Shown here piece after piece: positions 15,546 through 22,805 of a stretch of 64,000 nucleotides of DNA. Origin of the DNA: a virus; the IMG/VR virus record IMGVR_UViG_3300046616_000269, positions 1 through 64,000 of that record; one strand, written 5' to 3'. Position 1 is the first letter of the stretch. Every line of letters begins with the position of its first letter. The notes beneath the pieces were generated by a model. The model made no database searches and was not told the DNA's origin. It saw only the letters and a list, made by a program, of their open reading frames with translations. A program made the translations under genes and the position numbers.

Positions 15546-16270
15546 GCGTCTACTCCTTCATGGCTGCCAACGATGCCGACTGCATCGAAGTGGGCGTCGG
15601 CTTCCTGCCAAGCCTCGTCTATCACCTGGTCCATCAGTTCGACGATCCAGGCCCGGTGCTTGGCTGCCGTGACTAGGCTGACCTCCGCCAGGGCGGCCAG
15701 GTCGGTCATGGTCAGGGCCTTGCCGCTGAATATCTGCTCAACGACCGCCTTGCGCAAGACTGGTACCGTGCTGAAGCCCCGCTTACCGGGTTCCCGCTGG
15801 TCTTCGCCGCTGTCCTTCAGCATCAGGCAGGTAGCCGTTACGGCTGCCGACCACTTGGAATTCTCCGACCAGCCGCTGCAGCAAGGCCTGCGGCAGGCGC
15901 AGGGCGTGTGGGAACGCGTCAGGATGCCCGTCAGCACGACTTGATGGATCGGCTTGAGCTTGGCGAACTCCTGCAGGATAAAACCCGCCTGGGCGCTTCT
16001 TTCCATGGCCGTCAGCTTCAGCTGGCCGGGGCGGAAGGCGGCGCGGACGAGTTCGGCGTACTGGCGCCGTTCTTCCTCCAGCGGATCTTCGGCCTGCAGC
16101 AGCTTGTCGATCTCGGCACCGTAGCTCTTCTTCTTCGGCTTGCGCTTCTTGCGGATGCCTTCGGCCATGGCCTTACTCATGAACGGCGCCGGCATCTTCA
16201 CGTCACCGCTGATGTTCAGGGCGAACACCAGGGCGCCCCTGGTGCTGTCGAATATGGGGGCGTCAGCCAT
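15542..16270 (-). CDS. Putative DNA-binding regulator with Cys cluster
   Basis: 242 aa. A basic nuclear-type stretch, RKKRKPKKK, lies near residue 42. CACRRPCCSGW (residues ~135-145) is a candidate zinc cluster. The C-terminal half has a helix-turn-helix-like segment, ALTMTDLAALAEVSLVTAAK. This combination (Zn cluster plus HTH) resembles phage antiterminator or late-regulator proteins, but no specific family could be confirmed. TAAGG precedes the ATG. Confidence 0.45.
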   Translation of the reverse strand: MADAPIFDSTRGALVFALNISGDVKMPAPFMSKAMAEGIRKKRKPKKKSYGAEIDKLLQAEDPLEEERRQYAELVRAAFRPGQLKLTAMERSAQAGFILQEFAKLKPIHQVVLTGILTRSHTPCACRRPCCSGWSENSKWSAAVTATCLMLKDSGEDQREPGKRGFSTVPVLRKAVVEQIFSGKALTMTDLAALAEVSLVTAAKHRAWIVELMDQVIDEAWQEADAHFDAVGIVGSHEGVDA

Positions 16271-16274
16271 CGCC

Positions 16275-17006
16275 TTACCGGGCTTCGATGAAGTAGTCGA
16301 CCGCGGCTTGGCTCCAGCCTTCCAGGCGCGAGTAGATAGCGGGCTGCTGCAGCTGATCCAGGGTCAGCCATTGCGCGGACTCGATGACGCCGGTTTCCAG
16401 GGTCAGTTCGGTGGCATGGGCGCCCAGCGTCGTCAAGATGCCCATGTGCACGCGGCCGACTGCGTTGGTGGGGTCGCTTATCAGCGCCACCATGTTCAGG
16501 TCATCGTTCAGGATCTTGAACATGCCGACTTCCTCTTCCAGCTCGCGGCGGGCTTCATCCTTCAGCCAGGACTCCAGGCCCTGGCCGAAAGGCGGCTCGG
16601 CGTCGACGTGGCCGCCGAGTCCGATGCTCAGGGCGCCATGCAGCCGGGCTTCGGCACCACCCTTGCCCCGGCTATAGCAGAACAAACGGTCTGTGGCATC
16701 GACAAGGACGATGTACGGCAGCAGCTGCAAGGTCGTTTCATCGGTTTCACAGTCTTCTCGCTCTGCCAGATAAACAGGAGTTGCCCAGAAGCTCTGATGC
16801 AGGGTGATGGCGCGGGGCCGGGTCTTGTTGGCGAGATAGTTGTAGGGCGCGTCGGCCCGGTCGATGCATAGCGCCGGCCTGACCCAGGTCTGCGCCGGCA
16901 GCTTGGCCGGTCGGGTCCAGAAGGCGAAAGCCACTACGATGGCGATGAGCGTCAAGGTCATCAGAATGAAGGCGACCGTATGGGCGTTGGTACTGAAAAT
17001 GTTCAT
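16275..17006 (-). CDS. Membrane-anchored Nudix hydrolase
   Basis: 243 aa. Residues ~10-30 (TVAFILMTLTLIAIVVAFAF) are one N-terminal membrane helix. The Nudix box is complete: GHVD followed after an insert by REL-EEEVG (ARRELEEEVGMFKI), giving the metal-binding glutamates near residues 155-165. Nudix enzymes cleave nucleoside diphosphates linked to another group (dNTPs, ADP-ribose, NAD). It sits next to QueD, so a role in nucleotide pool or modified-base handling is possible. The membrane anchor is unusual. Confidence 0.75.
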   Translation of the reverse strand: MNIFSTNAHTVAFILMTLTLIAIVVAFAFWTRPAKLPAQTWVRPALCIDRADAPYNYLANKTRPRAITLHQSFWATPVYLAEREDCETDETTLQLLPYIVLVDATDRLFCYSRGKGGAEARLHGALSIGLGGHVDAEPPFGQGLESWLKDEARRELEEEVGMFKILNDDLNMVALISDPTNAVGRVHMGILTTLGAHATELTLETGVIESAQWLTLDQLQQPAIYSRLEGWSQAAVDYFIEAR

Positions 17007-17030
17007 GGGGTTCTCCGGGAGTTGCTGGGG

Positions 17031-17507
17031 CTAGTCTTGGAAGACCGTGGCAGAGTTGCCGTCGTGCTCGGCCACGAGGACCTGGGCGACGACCAGATTC
17101 AGTGGCGGCGTGATGCCGATTTCCAGCAGGTCGCCAACATAAAGCGGCAACCAGCCCTGCAGCTTCTCGAAGATCATCTGTGCAAAGGCTTCGCAGCCGG
17201 TCGCCCTGACGATGCGCATGTCGATGACTCCCGCCAGATGCAGCTTGGTCAGCTCGGCGCGTTCTGGGTCGTCCTGGGCGACCACGGTCGTGTGATCGAA
17301 CTGTTCCTGCAGCCATGCCTTCATCTGCTTCAAGGCGCCGAAGTCGACTACCCAGTTGCGGCTATCAAGGGCATCGGCCTCGAAGACGATTGTGATGGCA
17401 AGGGCGTAGCCGTGCAGCTTGCTGCAGTGACTCTTCGCCCGCCATTGACGGAAGCAGCAGGAAAGCCCCTGCTCGTGGCCGTAGCGCTTGATTGATTGAA
17501 ATTTCAT
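17031..17507 (-). CDS. queD: QueD-like 6-carboxytetrahydropterin synthase
   Basis: 158 aa, starting MKFQSIKRYGHEQG. It converts dihydroneopterin triphosphate to 6-carboxytetrahydropterin, the second step to preQ0. Matching features are SHCSKLHGYAL (catalytic Cys, one zinc His), NWVVDFGALK, the catalytic pair in FDHTTVV and the Glu in ATGCEAFAQMIFE. Two zinc ligands of the E. coli enzyme differ: the first (AAH) is replaced by a CCF context and HGH becomes HGY. This looks like a divergent phage subfamily. It lies 6.5 kb from queE and 16 kb from queC/folE, on the opposite strand. Confidence 0.8.
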   Translation of the reverse strand: MKFQSIKRYGHEQGLSCCFRQWRAKSHCSKLHGYALAITIVFEADALDSRNWVVDFGALKQMKAWLQEQFDHTTVVAQDDPERAELTKLHLAGVIDMRIVRATGCEAFAQMIFEKLQGWLPLYVGDLLEIGITPPLNLVVAQVLVAEHDGNSATVFQD

Positions 17508-17526
17508 AGGGATGGGCCTCAAAAGA

Positions 17527-17552
17527 AAAGGGTGCCAGGATAGGCACCCTTT
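17527..17552 (-). terminator. Leftward intrinsic terminator between DUF932 gene and queD
   Basis: Perfect 10-bp stem AAAGGGTGCC (17527-17536) / GGCACCCTTT (17543-17552); leftward it is followed by TCTTTTG. It separates the DUF932 unit from queD, so queD may depend on read-through or its own start site. Confidence 0.7.
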
Positions 17553-17575
17553 ATCTATACGGCTGCGCCTGGGAA

Positions 17576-18607
17576 TTAGACGACTAGCGCTTCAAAGGCC
17601 TGCCGCTTGAAGGCATCACCGCGGCCGAACCATGCCGAGTCCAGGCGCGTGTCATCGGTGCGGCCCATGCTGTGGTCCACGTGCTCCGTGACGGCGTTCA
17701 GCAGGCCCCAGCGCGTGCCCTTGGCGGTCTTCATGTTGGCGCCCATGCCGCCGCCATCGAATAGGTCAAGGATGGTCGCCACGATGCGGTTATCGGGGTC
17801 GTCGACTGGCTTGCCCAGATCCATCAGGCCGCCCATCCATGACAGGTCGGGTTTCTTCACATCCTTCTCCTTCGGCGGCGCGAAGATGGCGGCCAGCAGG
17901 ACGCGGGCTTCTTCCATGTTGATGGGGGTGTCCGCCATTTCCCGCGCCCGTTCGACGTAGGCAGCAAAGCTGTTCTGTGCCACGCCCAGGGTCCGCTTGA
18001 CGGCTTCGGGGTCGAACACCGAGCGATGGCTGATACGCAGCGCCTTCTCGTTATCTTCCAGCGCGTAGGCCAGGGTATTGGCGCAGACAACGCGGATGGC
18101 CGTAGGGGCGGCTACCGTGCGCATGCTGCCGTCCAGGCTGGTGGCAAGCAGCAGGTTCTGCATGACTTCATCCTTGCCGCCGATCTTGGCGGACTCGCCA
18201 TTACTTGCCATGGCCCAGAGCTTGCGGCCGCCACGCAGCGTGCCAGCCGTGTGGATATGCCAGCCGCCTTGCTCGGTCAGGTCGCGGAAGAACTCAAGGA
18301 CTTCGCGCGGCTGGACCTTCTGGTAGTTGGCGCCGACGATGGCGAGTGGCTTCAGGTTATCGCTGCGCCAGATGGCCTGGTGGTCTTCGTACTCGATCAG
18401 CTGGGGCTTGCCGCGCACGCTGTCGACGGCCGGAATGAAGACCTGCGGCACGCCGCTTTCTGCCGTCCAGTCCATGCCTGCTTCCTTTGCCCAGACGCCG
18501 ATGCTGGCGCCCTTGGTGATCTGCTGGCCGAGTCCATGCCAAGGGGTCTCGCCAACAAACGCCATTTCGGCGCGGCCGTTCGCGCGGAGAGTTAATTCAT
18601 GTGCCAT
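17576..18607 (-). CDS. DUF932 phage/plasmid protein
   Basis: 343 aa matching the DUF932 layout: GETPWHGLGQQITKGASI at the N-terminus, IANYQKVQP-like AIVGANYQKVQPREVLEFF, TLRGGRKLWAMAS, VCANTLAYAL, and C-terminal TRWGLLNAVTEHVDH. The family is widespread on phages and plasmids; its biochemical role is unknown. AGGAG precedes the ATG. It is the last gene before the terminator at 17527-17552. Confidence 0.85.
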   Translation of the reverse strand: MAHELTLRANGRAEMAFVGETPWHGLGQQITKGASIGVWAKEAGMDWTAESGVPQVFIPAVDSVRGKPQLIEYEDHQAIWRSDNLKPLAIVGANYQKVQPREVLEFFRDLTEQGGWHIHTAGTLRGGRKLWAMASNGESAKIGGKDEVMQNLLLATSLDGSMRTVAAPTAIRVVCANTLAYALEDNEKALRISHRSVFDPEAVKRTLGVAQNSFAAYVERAREMADTPINMEEARVLLAAIFAPPKEKDVKKPDLSWMGGLMDLGKPVDDPDNRIVATILDLFDGGGMGANMKTAKGTRWGLLNAVTEHVDHSMGRTDDTRLDSAWFGRGDAFKRQAFEALVV

Positions 18608-18627
18608 TTTCTAAGCTCCTAGAGGTG

Positions 18628-19056
18628 TTAAAGGACACGAGTCCATTGACGGCGCGCAGCATCTGCGAGCTTGCGCCGGGTTTCTTCACTGACTTTGCGG
18701 CCCTTGCGAACCGCGCTCAATTTTGCCCGCGTCTCTTCTGAGAGCGGGCCTTTCTTGCGGCCTAGGTGATAGGCCGCCTGCTTGGCGCGAACTTCTGCTG
18801 TCGCGCTTTTGCCCCGGAACCCCGTGGACGAGGTTTGATTCTTGTTGAATGGTGGTGCATGGTAGATGATGGCTTCCAGCTCGCGTGCCGAAGCGGATTC
18901 AAAATCCGCGTAGTCCTCCGTTGCCATCCGCGCCACGATGCGGCCATACTTGCGGATGAATGCCGTTTTTCTTTTCTCTGGTTGGTCACTGCGGCCAACG
19001 TAGAGCAGCGCGTCATCTTCCCCGTAGAGGAAGTAGACCGACCAGACAGGTGCCAT
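18628..19056 (-). CDS. GIY-YIG homing endonuclease with NUMOD3 repeats
   Basis: 142 aa. The N-terminal nuclease has VYFLYGEDDALLYVGRS (GIY-YIG variant YFL...LYVG), then FNKNQTSSTGF. The C-terminal part carries two NUMOD3 DNA-binding repeats (SEETRAKLSAVRKGRKV and SEETRRKLADAARR). It is free-standing between DUF932 and a frameshifted gene, so it is a selfish mobile gene rather than a phage function. A related copy occurs at 25460. Confidence 0.85.
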   Translation of the reverse strand: MAPVWSVYFLYGEDDALLYVGRSDQPEKRKTAFIRKYGRIVARMATEDYADFESASARELEAIIYHAPPFNKNQTSSTGFRGKSATAEVRAKQAAYHLGRKKGPLSEETRAKLSAVRKGRKVSEETRRKLADAARRQWTRVL

Positions 19057-19123
19057 TTTGATTTCCTTCAGTTATGGGCGACGTTGCCCCGCAAGCCCTG
19101 CACGCAAGGCTTGAAGAGTTGGG

Positions 19124-19422
19124 TCATTTTTTCTTGCGTGGCACCGGGACCCAGCGCCCCGACTTTTGCCAGCCGTGCAGGCCTTCATCAGCGCGGTCGA
19201 TGCTGGCCGCTGCGCCGCGTGGCTGGACCTTGGCAGCTTTTGGAATGAAGGCTTCGGCTTCATCAAGCGTTGCGAAGGTGTAGGCGCGCGAAACATAGCG
19301 TCCAGAGTAGCCGCCGCGGTTGGCCCAGAACGTGACCCGGAAAGGCCAGGTCTTTGGATTCCAAGGGGGTGCATGGCGGCCTTGATAAGCTGGCCGACGT
19401 CTTCCGTTGCCGTTGCGTTCAT
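19124..19422 (-). pseudogene. Small gene interrupted by an apparent -1 frameshift
   Basis: ATG at 19422 with AAGGA upstream starts a frame MNATATEDVGQLIKAAMHP. At a run of five G (19365-19369; C5 on the coding strand) the protein-like signal jumps frame: downstream coding (WPFRVTFWANRGGYSGRYVS, then YTFATLDEAEAFIPKAAK, ending VPRKKK, stop at 19124) is in the -1 frame, which has no start codon of its own. The original frame continues as Arg/Pro/Ser-rich junk to 19072. A missing base (assembly or real) or programmed slippage would explain it. The intact product would be ~99 aa of unknown function. Confidence 0.5.
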
Positions 19423-19450
19423 TTTCTTGCTTCCTTTGGATTGGTGGGAA

Positions 19451-19813
19451 TCAGCCTTGGTAGGCGCGGGCGTAATCTTCGCGGTCATCATCGCTGTCGC
19501 GGTCATCGTCCAGGTCGCCTTCTTCTTCCAGTGCTTGCATGGCGCGGGCTTCGTCGTCGCGCGGCGCGTACGTAACTGGTTCGCCGTTGTTGCAGATGTC
19601 TTCGCAGAGGTCGTTCATGCAGCCTTCTTCAAGTTCTTCCAGCATGCCGGGCAGCATGTCGAGTTCTTCCTGCAGGTCGGCGGCGCGGATGCTGATCAGC
19701 GGGCCGTGCGTTGCGGCATCCAGCAGGTCCAGCTTGCGGATGGCGGCGGCCAGCAGATGCGCCTGAACTCCGGTCAGCTTGATTTCGTAGGCCTTCTTGA
19801 TGTCTGTGTTCAT
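19451..19813 (-). CDS. Acidic hypothetical early protein
   Basis: 120 aa. The N-terminal part is a helical, hydrophilic domain (YEIKLTGVQAHLLAAAIRKL); the last ~50 residues are strongly acidic (LEEEGDLDDDRDSDDDRED). It is the first gene after the promoter-like element at 19844-19907 and so heads an early leftward unit. Acidic small early proteins are often host-takeover factors or DNA mimics, but this is not demonstrated. Confidence 0.65.
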   Translation of the reverse strand: MNTDIKKAYEIKLTGVQAHLLAAAIRKLDLLDAATHGPLISIRAADLQEELDMLPGMLEELEEGCMNDLCEDICNNGEPVTYAPRDDEARAMQALEEEGDLDDDRDSDDDREDYARAYQG

Positions 19814-19843
19814 GGTTTGCTTTCAGGATTTAATTGCGTTGAT

Positions 19844-19907
19844 GAATTCTAACCTGTCTTTATAAAGATTCCCAGCGTCTTCCAGCTGAAAGTAAAAATA
19901 TTTTTCA
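19844..19907 (-). promoter_or_regulatory. Early promoter/operator element, copy 1
   Basis: Shares three blocks with 22497-22562: GAATTCTAACC (19844-19854), the palindrome TCTTTATAAAGA (19857-19868), and a 25-base block from CAGCTGAAAG to ATTTTTCA (19883-19907). Read leftward it lies 31-94 bases before the gene at 19813. The AT-rich block may be an UP element; TCTTTATAAAGA is a possible -10 or operator. Confidence 0.55.
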
Positions 19908-19916
19908 CAACAAAAA

Positions 19917-19935
19917 AGCCGCTCTACGGCGGCTT
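19917..19935 (-). terminator. Leftward terminator overlapping the stop of the zinc-finger gene
   Basis: AAGCCGC (19917-19923) with GCGGCTT (19929-19935); on the minus strand followed by TTTTG. The stop codon at 19924-19926 lies in the loop. It insulates the promoter at 19844-19907 from upstream transcription. Confidence 0.65.
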
Positions 19936-20070
19936 GGCGGGTGGCTTCTTCTTGGCGTCTGGATGCAGGCAGGCGTAAAGCGTGCCGCAGACCGGGCAGC
20001 GCTGCCCTGCTGGGGGCTCTGGGCAGGGCTGGTGGTAACGCTTGCTGCGGTGGTCCTGCCGCTTCTTCAC
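19924..20070 (-). CDS. Small zinc-finger-like protein
   Basis: 48 aa, GTG start inside the stop of the previous gene (GTGA overlap), with GGGGG upstream. The sequence CPEPPAGQRCPVCGTLYACLH gives C-x8-C-x2-C-x5-C plus His, a plausible single zinc site; the tail is basic (PDAKKKPPAKPP). Too short for routine gene calling but well supported by coupling and the adjacent terminator. Confidence 0.55.
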   Translation of the reverse strand: MKKRQDHRSKRYHQPCPEPPAGQRCPVCGTLYACLHPDAKKKPPAKPP

Positions 20071-20495
20071 TTCTGCCCCCAGCTGGTAGAAGCAGCGACC
20101 TCGCGTCGTACCATCTCATCAAGGAACTCGTTGGCATCTTCCCGGCTCCAGCGCGATACACCGGTCAGGAACGGCAGGATGGCGCCGCCGCACATGCTGC
20201 GTACGAAATCCCGTACGGCTGCATCATCGCGTTCGCCCTGCCTGCGGATGGCGGTCGTGGCGTCGAACATGCAGACCTTCGTGCGACCGAGTATGCGCAG
20301 CAGCTCGCGGCGTTCGGCGGCCAGCTGGGGGTTGTAGGTTCGGGGGTCGGGCGAATCGACCTGCTCGATGTTCGCGGTCTTGGCGCCAGCCGGGTCGGCC
20401 ATCACAGCCAGAAGGATGGCAAGGAGGATTGCAGCGCGCAGCAGGATTCCGTTCATGAAGCGCGAGATAGCTGCGATGGCAGGTGGTTTGATCAT
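20067..20495 (-). CDS. Exported or membrane-anchored small protein
   Basis: 142 aa from MIKPPAIAAISRF. Residues ~14-38 (MNGILLRAAILLAILLAVMA) form a hydrophobic signal peptide or anchor followed by ADPAGAKT, a plausible cleavage area. The mature part is charged and helical (AAERRELLRILGRTKVCMF; RDDAAVRDFVRSMCGG). A periplasmic role is inferred. No family recognised. Confidence 0.6.
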   Translation of the reverse strand: MIKPPAIAAISRFMNGILLRAAILLAILLAVMADPAGAKTANIEQVDSPDPRTYNPQLAAERRELLRILGRTKVCMFDATTAIRRQGERDDAAVRDFVRSMCGGAILPFLTGVSRWSREDANEFLDEMVRREVAASTSWGQK

Positions 20496-20496
20496 T

Positions 20497-20727
20497 TCAG
20501 TCCTTCGAGTTGAGATCGTAGTGGGCGACATCGATAACGATGCACAGGCGGTGCGGATACGTGCTCTGCAGAACGATGCCGCGGTTCAGCTCCTGGGGCG
20601 CATTGCTGACGGTCAAGAGGGCTTCCAGGGCGGTTCCCAGCATCTGGTGTAGGCGCTGGGCTTCTTCCAGGCCCAGGCGTACCTCTGCCTCCGTTGGCTT
20701 CGTCCGGGGCTCGCTGTTGATGCGCAT
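20497..20727 (-). CDS. Small hypothetical protein
   Basis: 76 aa, MRINSEPRTKPTEAEV.... One amphipathic helix (EEAQRLHQMLGTALEALL) and a beta-like end (GIVLQSTYPHRLCIVIDVAHYDL). Packed tightly between its neighbours; function unknown. Confidence 0.6.
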   Translation of the reverse strand: MRINSEPRTKPTEAEVRLGLEEAQRLHQMLGTALEALLTVSNAPQELNRGIVLQSTYPHRLCIVIDVAHYDLNSKD

Positions 20728-20728
20728 G

Positions 20729-21028
20729 TCAGTCTTTCTTGAATGGTGATGGCGTGAATTCCAGGTCCTTCCAACCCAGGCCTTTGTAGTTGCTGCGACA
20801 GCTCTTGCAGTCATGCCCGACGATGACGTGGTCCTTCAGCTCGTAGCAGCCGCCCAGGGTGTCGCCAAGCTGTTCCTGGCAGCGGGCGCAGTTAATGTAG
20901 CCGAAGCAGGATGTCACGATCTTGCTGTGCCCTATCAGGGCGCAGACGATCTTGTTGCGCTGATCGTCTGGCAGAGCACCAAGGGCCTTCAGCTTCTTGG
21001 CTAGTTGCTTTTGCGAGATGTCTGGCAT
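20729..21028 (-). CDS. Small Cys-rich (zinc-binding candidate) protein
   Basis: 99 aa. The N-terminal 35 residues are a helical, Lys/Gln-rich segment; the C-terminal half has cysteines in INCARCQEQ and HDCKSCRSNYKG, a likely zinc ribbon. It follows the ParB-like gene by 3 bases. Function unknown. Confidence 0.6.
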   Translation of the reverse strand: MPDISQKQLAKKLKALGALPDDQRNKIVCALIGHSKIVTSCFGYINCARCQEQLGDTLGGCYELKDHVIVGHDCKSCRSNYKGLGWKDLEFTPSPFKKD

Positions 21029-21031
21029 GGC

Positions 21032-22009
21032 TTAGAACTTCAAGTCGATCTTCAGGCCGGCTGCTGCCTTCAAGGCTTCCAGGGCGCCGAAGGTTGCAGC
21101 GAGTGCCAGCTTGTCGTCTTCCTGCACCCACTTACGCACATCGAAGTCCAGGGGCTTCTTGGCATCCGTCAGGCACTTCGCCATGGCTTCGGCAAGGGTC
21201 TTGCCGAGTTCGGAAAGCTCGGCATCCGACAGCGCGCGCATCTTCAGCGTCTTGCCCTTCTTGGCGGCCTTGGCGCGGCGTTCCGTGTCCAGTGCCTTCT
21301 TGATGTCGGCTTTCTGGCCGCGCCCTGCGCCTGCCTTGGCCTGTTGGACAAGTTCAGCCTGCTTGCTGGCGTCGCCCTTGGCGTGCGTGGCAATCTGCTT
21401 TGCCATGGTCTTCCCGATGCTGCCATCAGCGACCGCGGCCTTGACGCTGTCATCGGCGGCCATCAGATTCAGGATCTCCGTTACATGCATGGATTTCCGG
21501 CCAACGGCTGCGCAGATCTGCTTGATGGTCATGCCGGCTTCCTTCATCTTGCTGTAAGCCATGGCTTCTTCCAGCGGCATGAAGGGCTTGCCGTCGTTCG
21601 CCACAAACATCTGAATCAGGCTGGTTACTTCATCCTGCGCCTTATCCACGATGATGGCTGGCACGCCTTCGGGAAACTCGTGGCCGGCTTTCAGCAGCTT
21701 CTCGATGGCCGTTAGGCGGCGGTCGCCGTCCACCAGCTCGAACAGCTTGCCTTCCGGCGTGGCAGCGATGCGCTTGACGCGGATGGGGTTCAGCATGCCG
21801 TTCGCCTTGATGCTGGCGGCAAGGCCTTCGATGTCGCCGAAGTCGAAGCGCGGGTTAAAGCCATCCTTTCGGGTGATGGCGTGGGGGTCAAGGAAGAAGG
21901 CGCTGCTGCGCTTGGCGATGCCCGCCGCTTCCTTGCGGGCTGGGGCCGCCTTGGCGGATTCCTGGGCGCTGGCGATGGCTTCGGCTGCTTGCTTGGATGC
22001 GTCGGTCAT
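21032..22009 (-). CDS. ParB-like DNA-binding protein
   Basis: 325 aa from MTDASKQAAEAIAS (GGAGATTAC upstream supports this ATG). The ParB/Srx-like core is visible: NPRFDFGDIEGLAASIKANG, PIRVKRI and ELVDGDRRLTAIEKLL, followed by an HTH segment (MTIKQICAAVGRKSMHVTEIL). The C-terminus is Lys/Ala-rich with a final helical domain. Virulent phages carry such proteins as site-specific DNA binders or nucleases; no ParA partner is seen, so plasmid-style partitioning is unlikely. Confidence 0.75.
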   Translation of the reverse strand: MTDASKQAAEAIASAQESAKAAPARKEAAGIAKRSSAFFLDPHAITRKDGFNPRFDFGDIEGLAASIKANGMLNPIRVKRIAATPEGKLFELVDGDRRLTAIEKLLKAGHEFPEGVPAIIVDKAQDEVTSLIQMFVANDGKPFMPLEEAMAYSKMKEAGMTIKQICAAVGRKSMHVTEILNLMAADDSVKAAVADGSIGKTMAKQIATHAKGDASKQAELVQQAKAGAGRGQKADIKKALDTERRAKAAKKGKTLKMRALSDAELSELGKTLAEAMAKCLTDAKKPLDFDVRKWVQEDDKLALAATFGALEALKAAAGLKIDLKF

Positions 22010-22052
22010 TTTGTAATCTCCGTTGGGTTTGCTGTGCCGGGAAAATCCCCGT

Positions 22053-22072
22053 CTAAGCCCGCCTGGGCTTAG
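22053..22072 (-). other. Hairpin between two genes
   Basis: Perfect 8-bp stem CTAAGCCC (22053-22060) / GGGCTTAG (22065-22072) with a 4-base loop, but no immediate U-tract. It may attenuate expression of the ParB-like gene. Confidence 0.35.
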
Positions 22073-22082
22073 GCTGGAACTT

Positions 22083-22463
22083 TCAGATTTCAACCGGATA
22101 CGTTGCGCGGTGGTTGCCCTGCAGATTCCAGAGCTGGCCGGGGCCGAAGTAGCCAGCTTCGATGTGGCCGCTGAGCCATTTGCCCATGTTGGCAACAACT
22201 TCGTTAGGGCCTGCCAGCAAGGGCTGGTTGCGGATTTCCACGATTTCAAAGCGGGCGCCGTGGTTGCAAACGACATCCCCAATTTTCAGTTCCGTGGCTT
22301 TCTTCATCTGGGTGGGGGCGATAACTTCGCCCCGGGTCGTTACGCGCCAGCCTGCTTTGATGGCCTTGGCGAGCAGCTTCTTGGCGCAATCCAGCTTGGT
22401 GGCGCTAGTTGCTTCGTTGCCGTAGATCGTGGCGGCTGCTGCTTGGATAGTTGCGTATTTCAT
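22083..22463 (-). CDS. Hypothetical early protein
   Basis: 126 aa, basic. MKYATIQAAAATIYGNEATS opens a helix-rich N-terminus; ELKIGDVVCNHGARFEIVEIRNQ in the middle looks like a small SH3/KOW-like beta fold. First gene after promoter-like element copy 2 (22497-22562). Function unknown. Confidence 0.65.
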   Translation of the reverse strand: MKYATIQAAAATIYGNEATSATKLDCAKKLLAKAIKAGWRVTTRGEVIAPTQMKKATELKIGDVVCNHGARFEIVEIRNQPLLAGPNEVVANMGKWLSGHIEAGYFGPGQLWNLQGNHRATYPVEI

Positions 22464-22496
22464 GGAAGGCCTTTCAGGTTAATTGCTGCGGTGATT

Positions 22497-22562
22497 GAAT
22501 TCTAACCGTCTTTATAAAGACTTGTCACCACCAATTTCAGCTGAAAGTAAAAATATTTTTCA
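22497..22562 (-). promoter_or_regulatory. Early promoter/operator element, copy 2
   Basis: GAATTCTAACC (22497-22507), perfect palindrome GTCTTTATAAAGAC (22508-22521), and the 25-base CAGCTGAAAG...ATTTTTCA block (22538-22562), identical to copy 1 apart from the spacer (16 instead of 14). It lies 34-99 bases upstream of the gene starting at 22463. Confidence 0.55.
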
Positions 22563-22805
22563 GTGCAGGCTGCCGAGCTGGGGTTCGACCCGCGCCACGT
22601 GGCAGGCTTCCCCTTCTTCCGTGCTGACGGCCACATCCGACGCCAGAACGTACTTCGCCCTTATTAGCACGCCTGCAGCGGCTTCGCGCTGGAAGGGCGC
22701 CCAGGGCACGCCTGGGCTGCTAATAAGGGCTTCCAGCCACTCCAGGGCCTGCGCTATGGGCCGGGTGCCGTCCGTGGTATCGACATCGAAGTCAGCGAGC
22801 TTCAT
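22560..22805 (-). CDS. Small hypothetical protein
   Basis: 81 aa, MKLADFDVDTTDGTRP..., starting 14 bases before the end of the previous gene. Acidic and soluble. The longer frame is a shadow of the neighbour. Function unknown. Confidence 0.6.
   Translation of the reverse strand: MKLADFDVDTTDGTRPIAQALEWLEALISSPGVPWAPFQREAAAGVLIRAKYVLASDVAVSTEEGEACHVARVEPQLGSLH

Noticed and set aside
19823-20161. 112-codon minus frame across the promoter region
   Set aside because: It crosses the terminator and promoter element; the real genes here are the 48-aa Cys protein and the exported protein in other frames.
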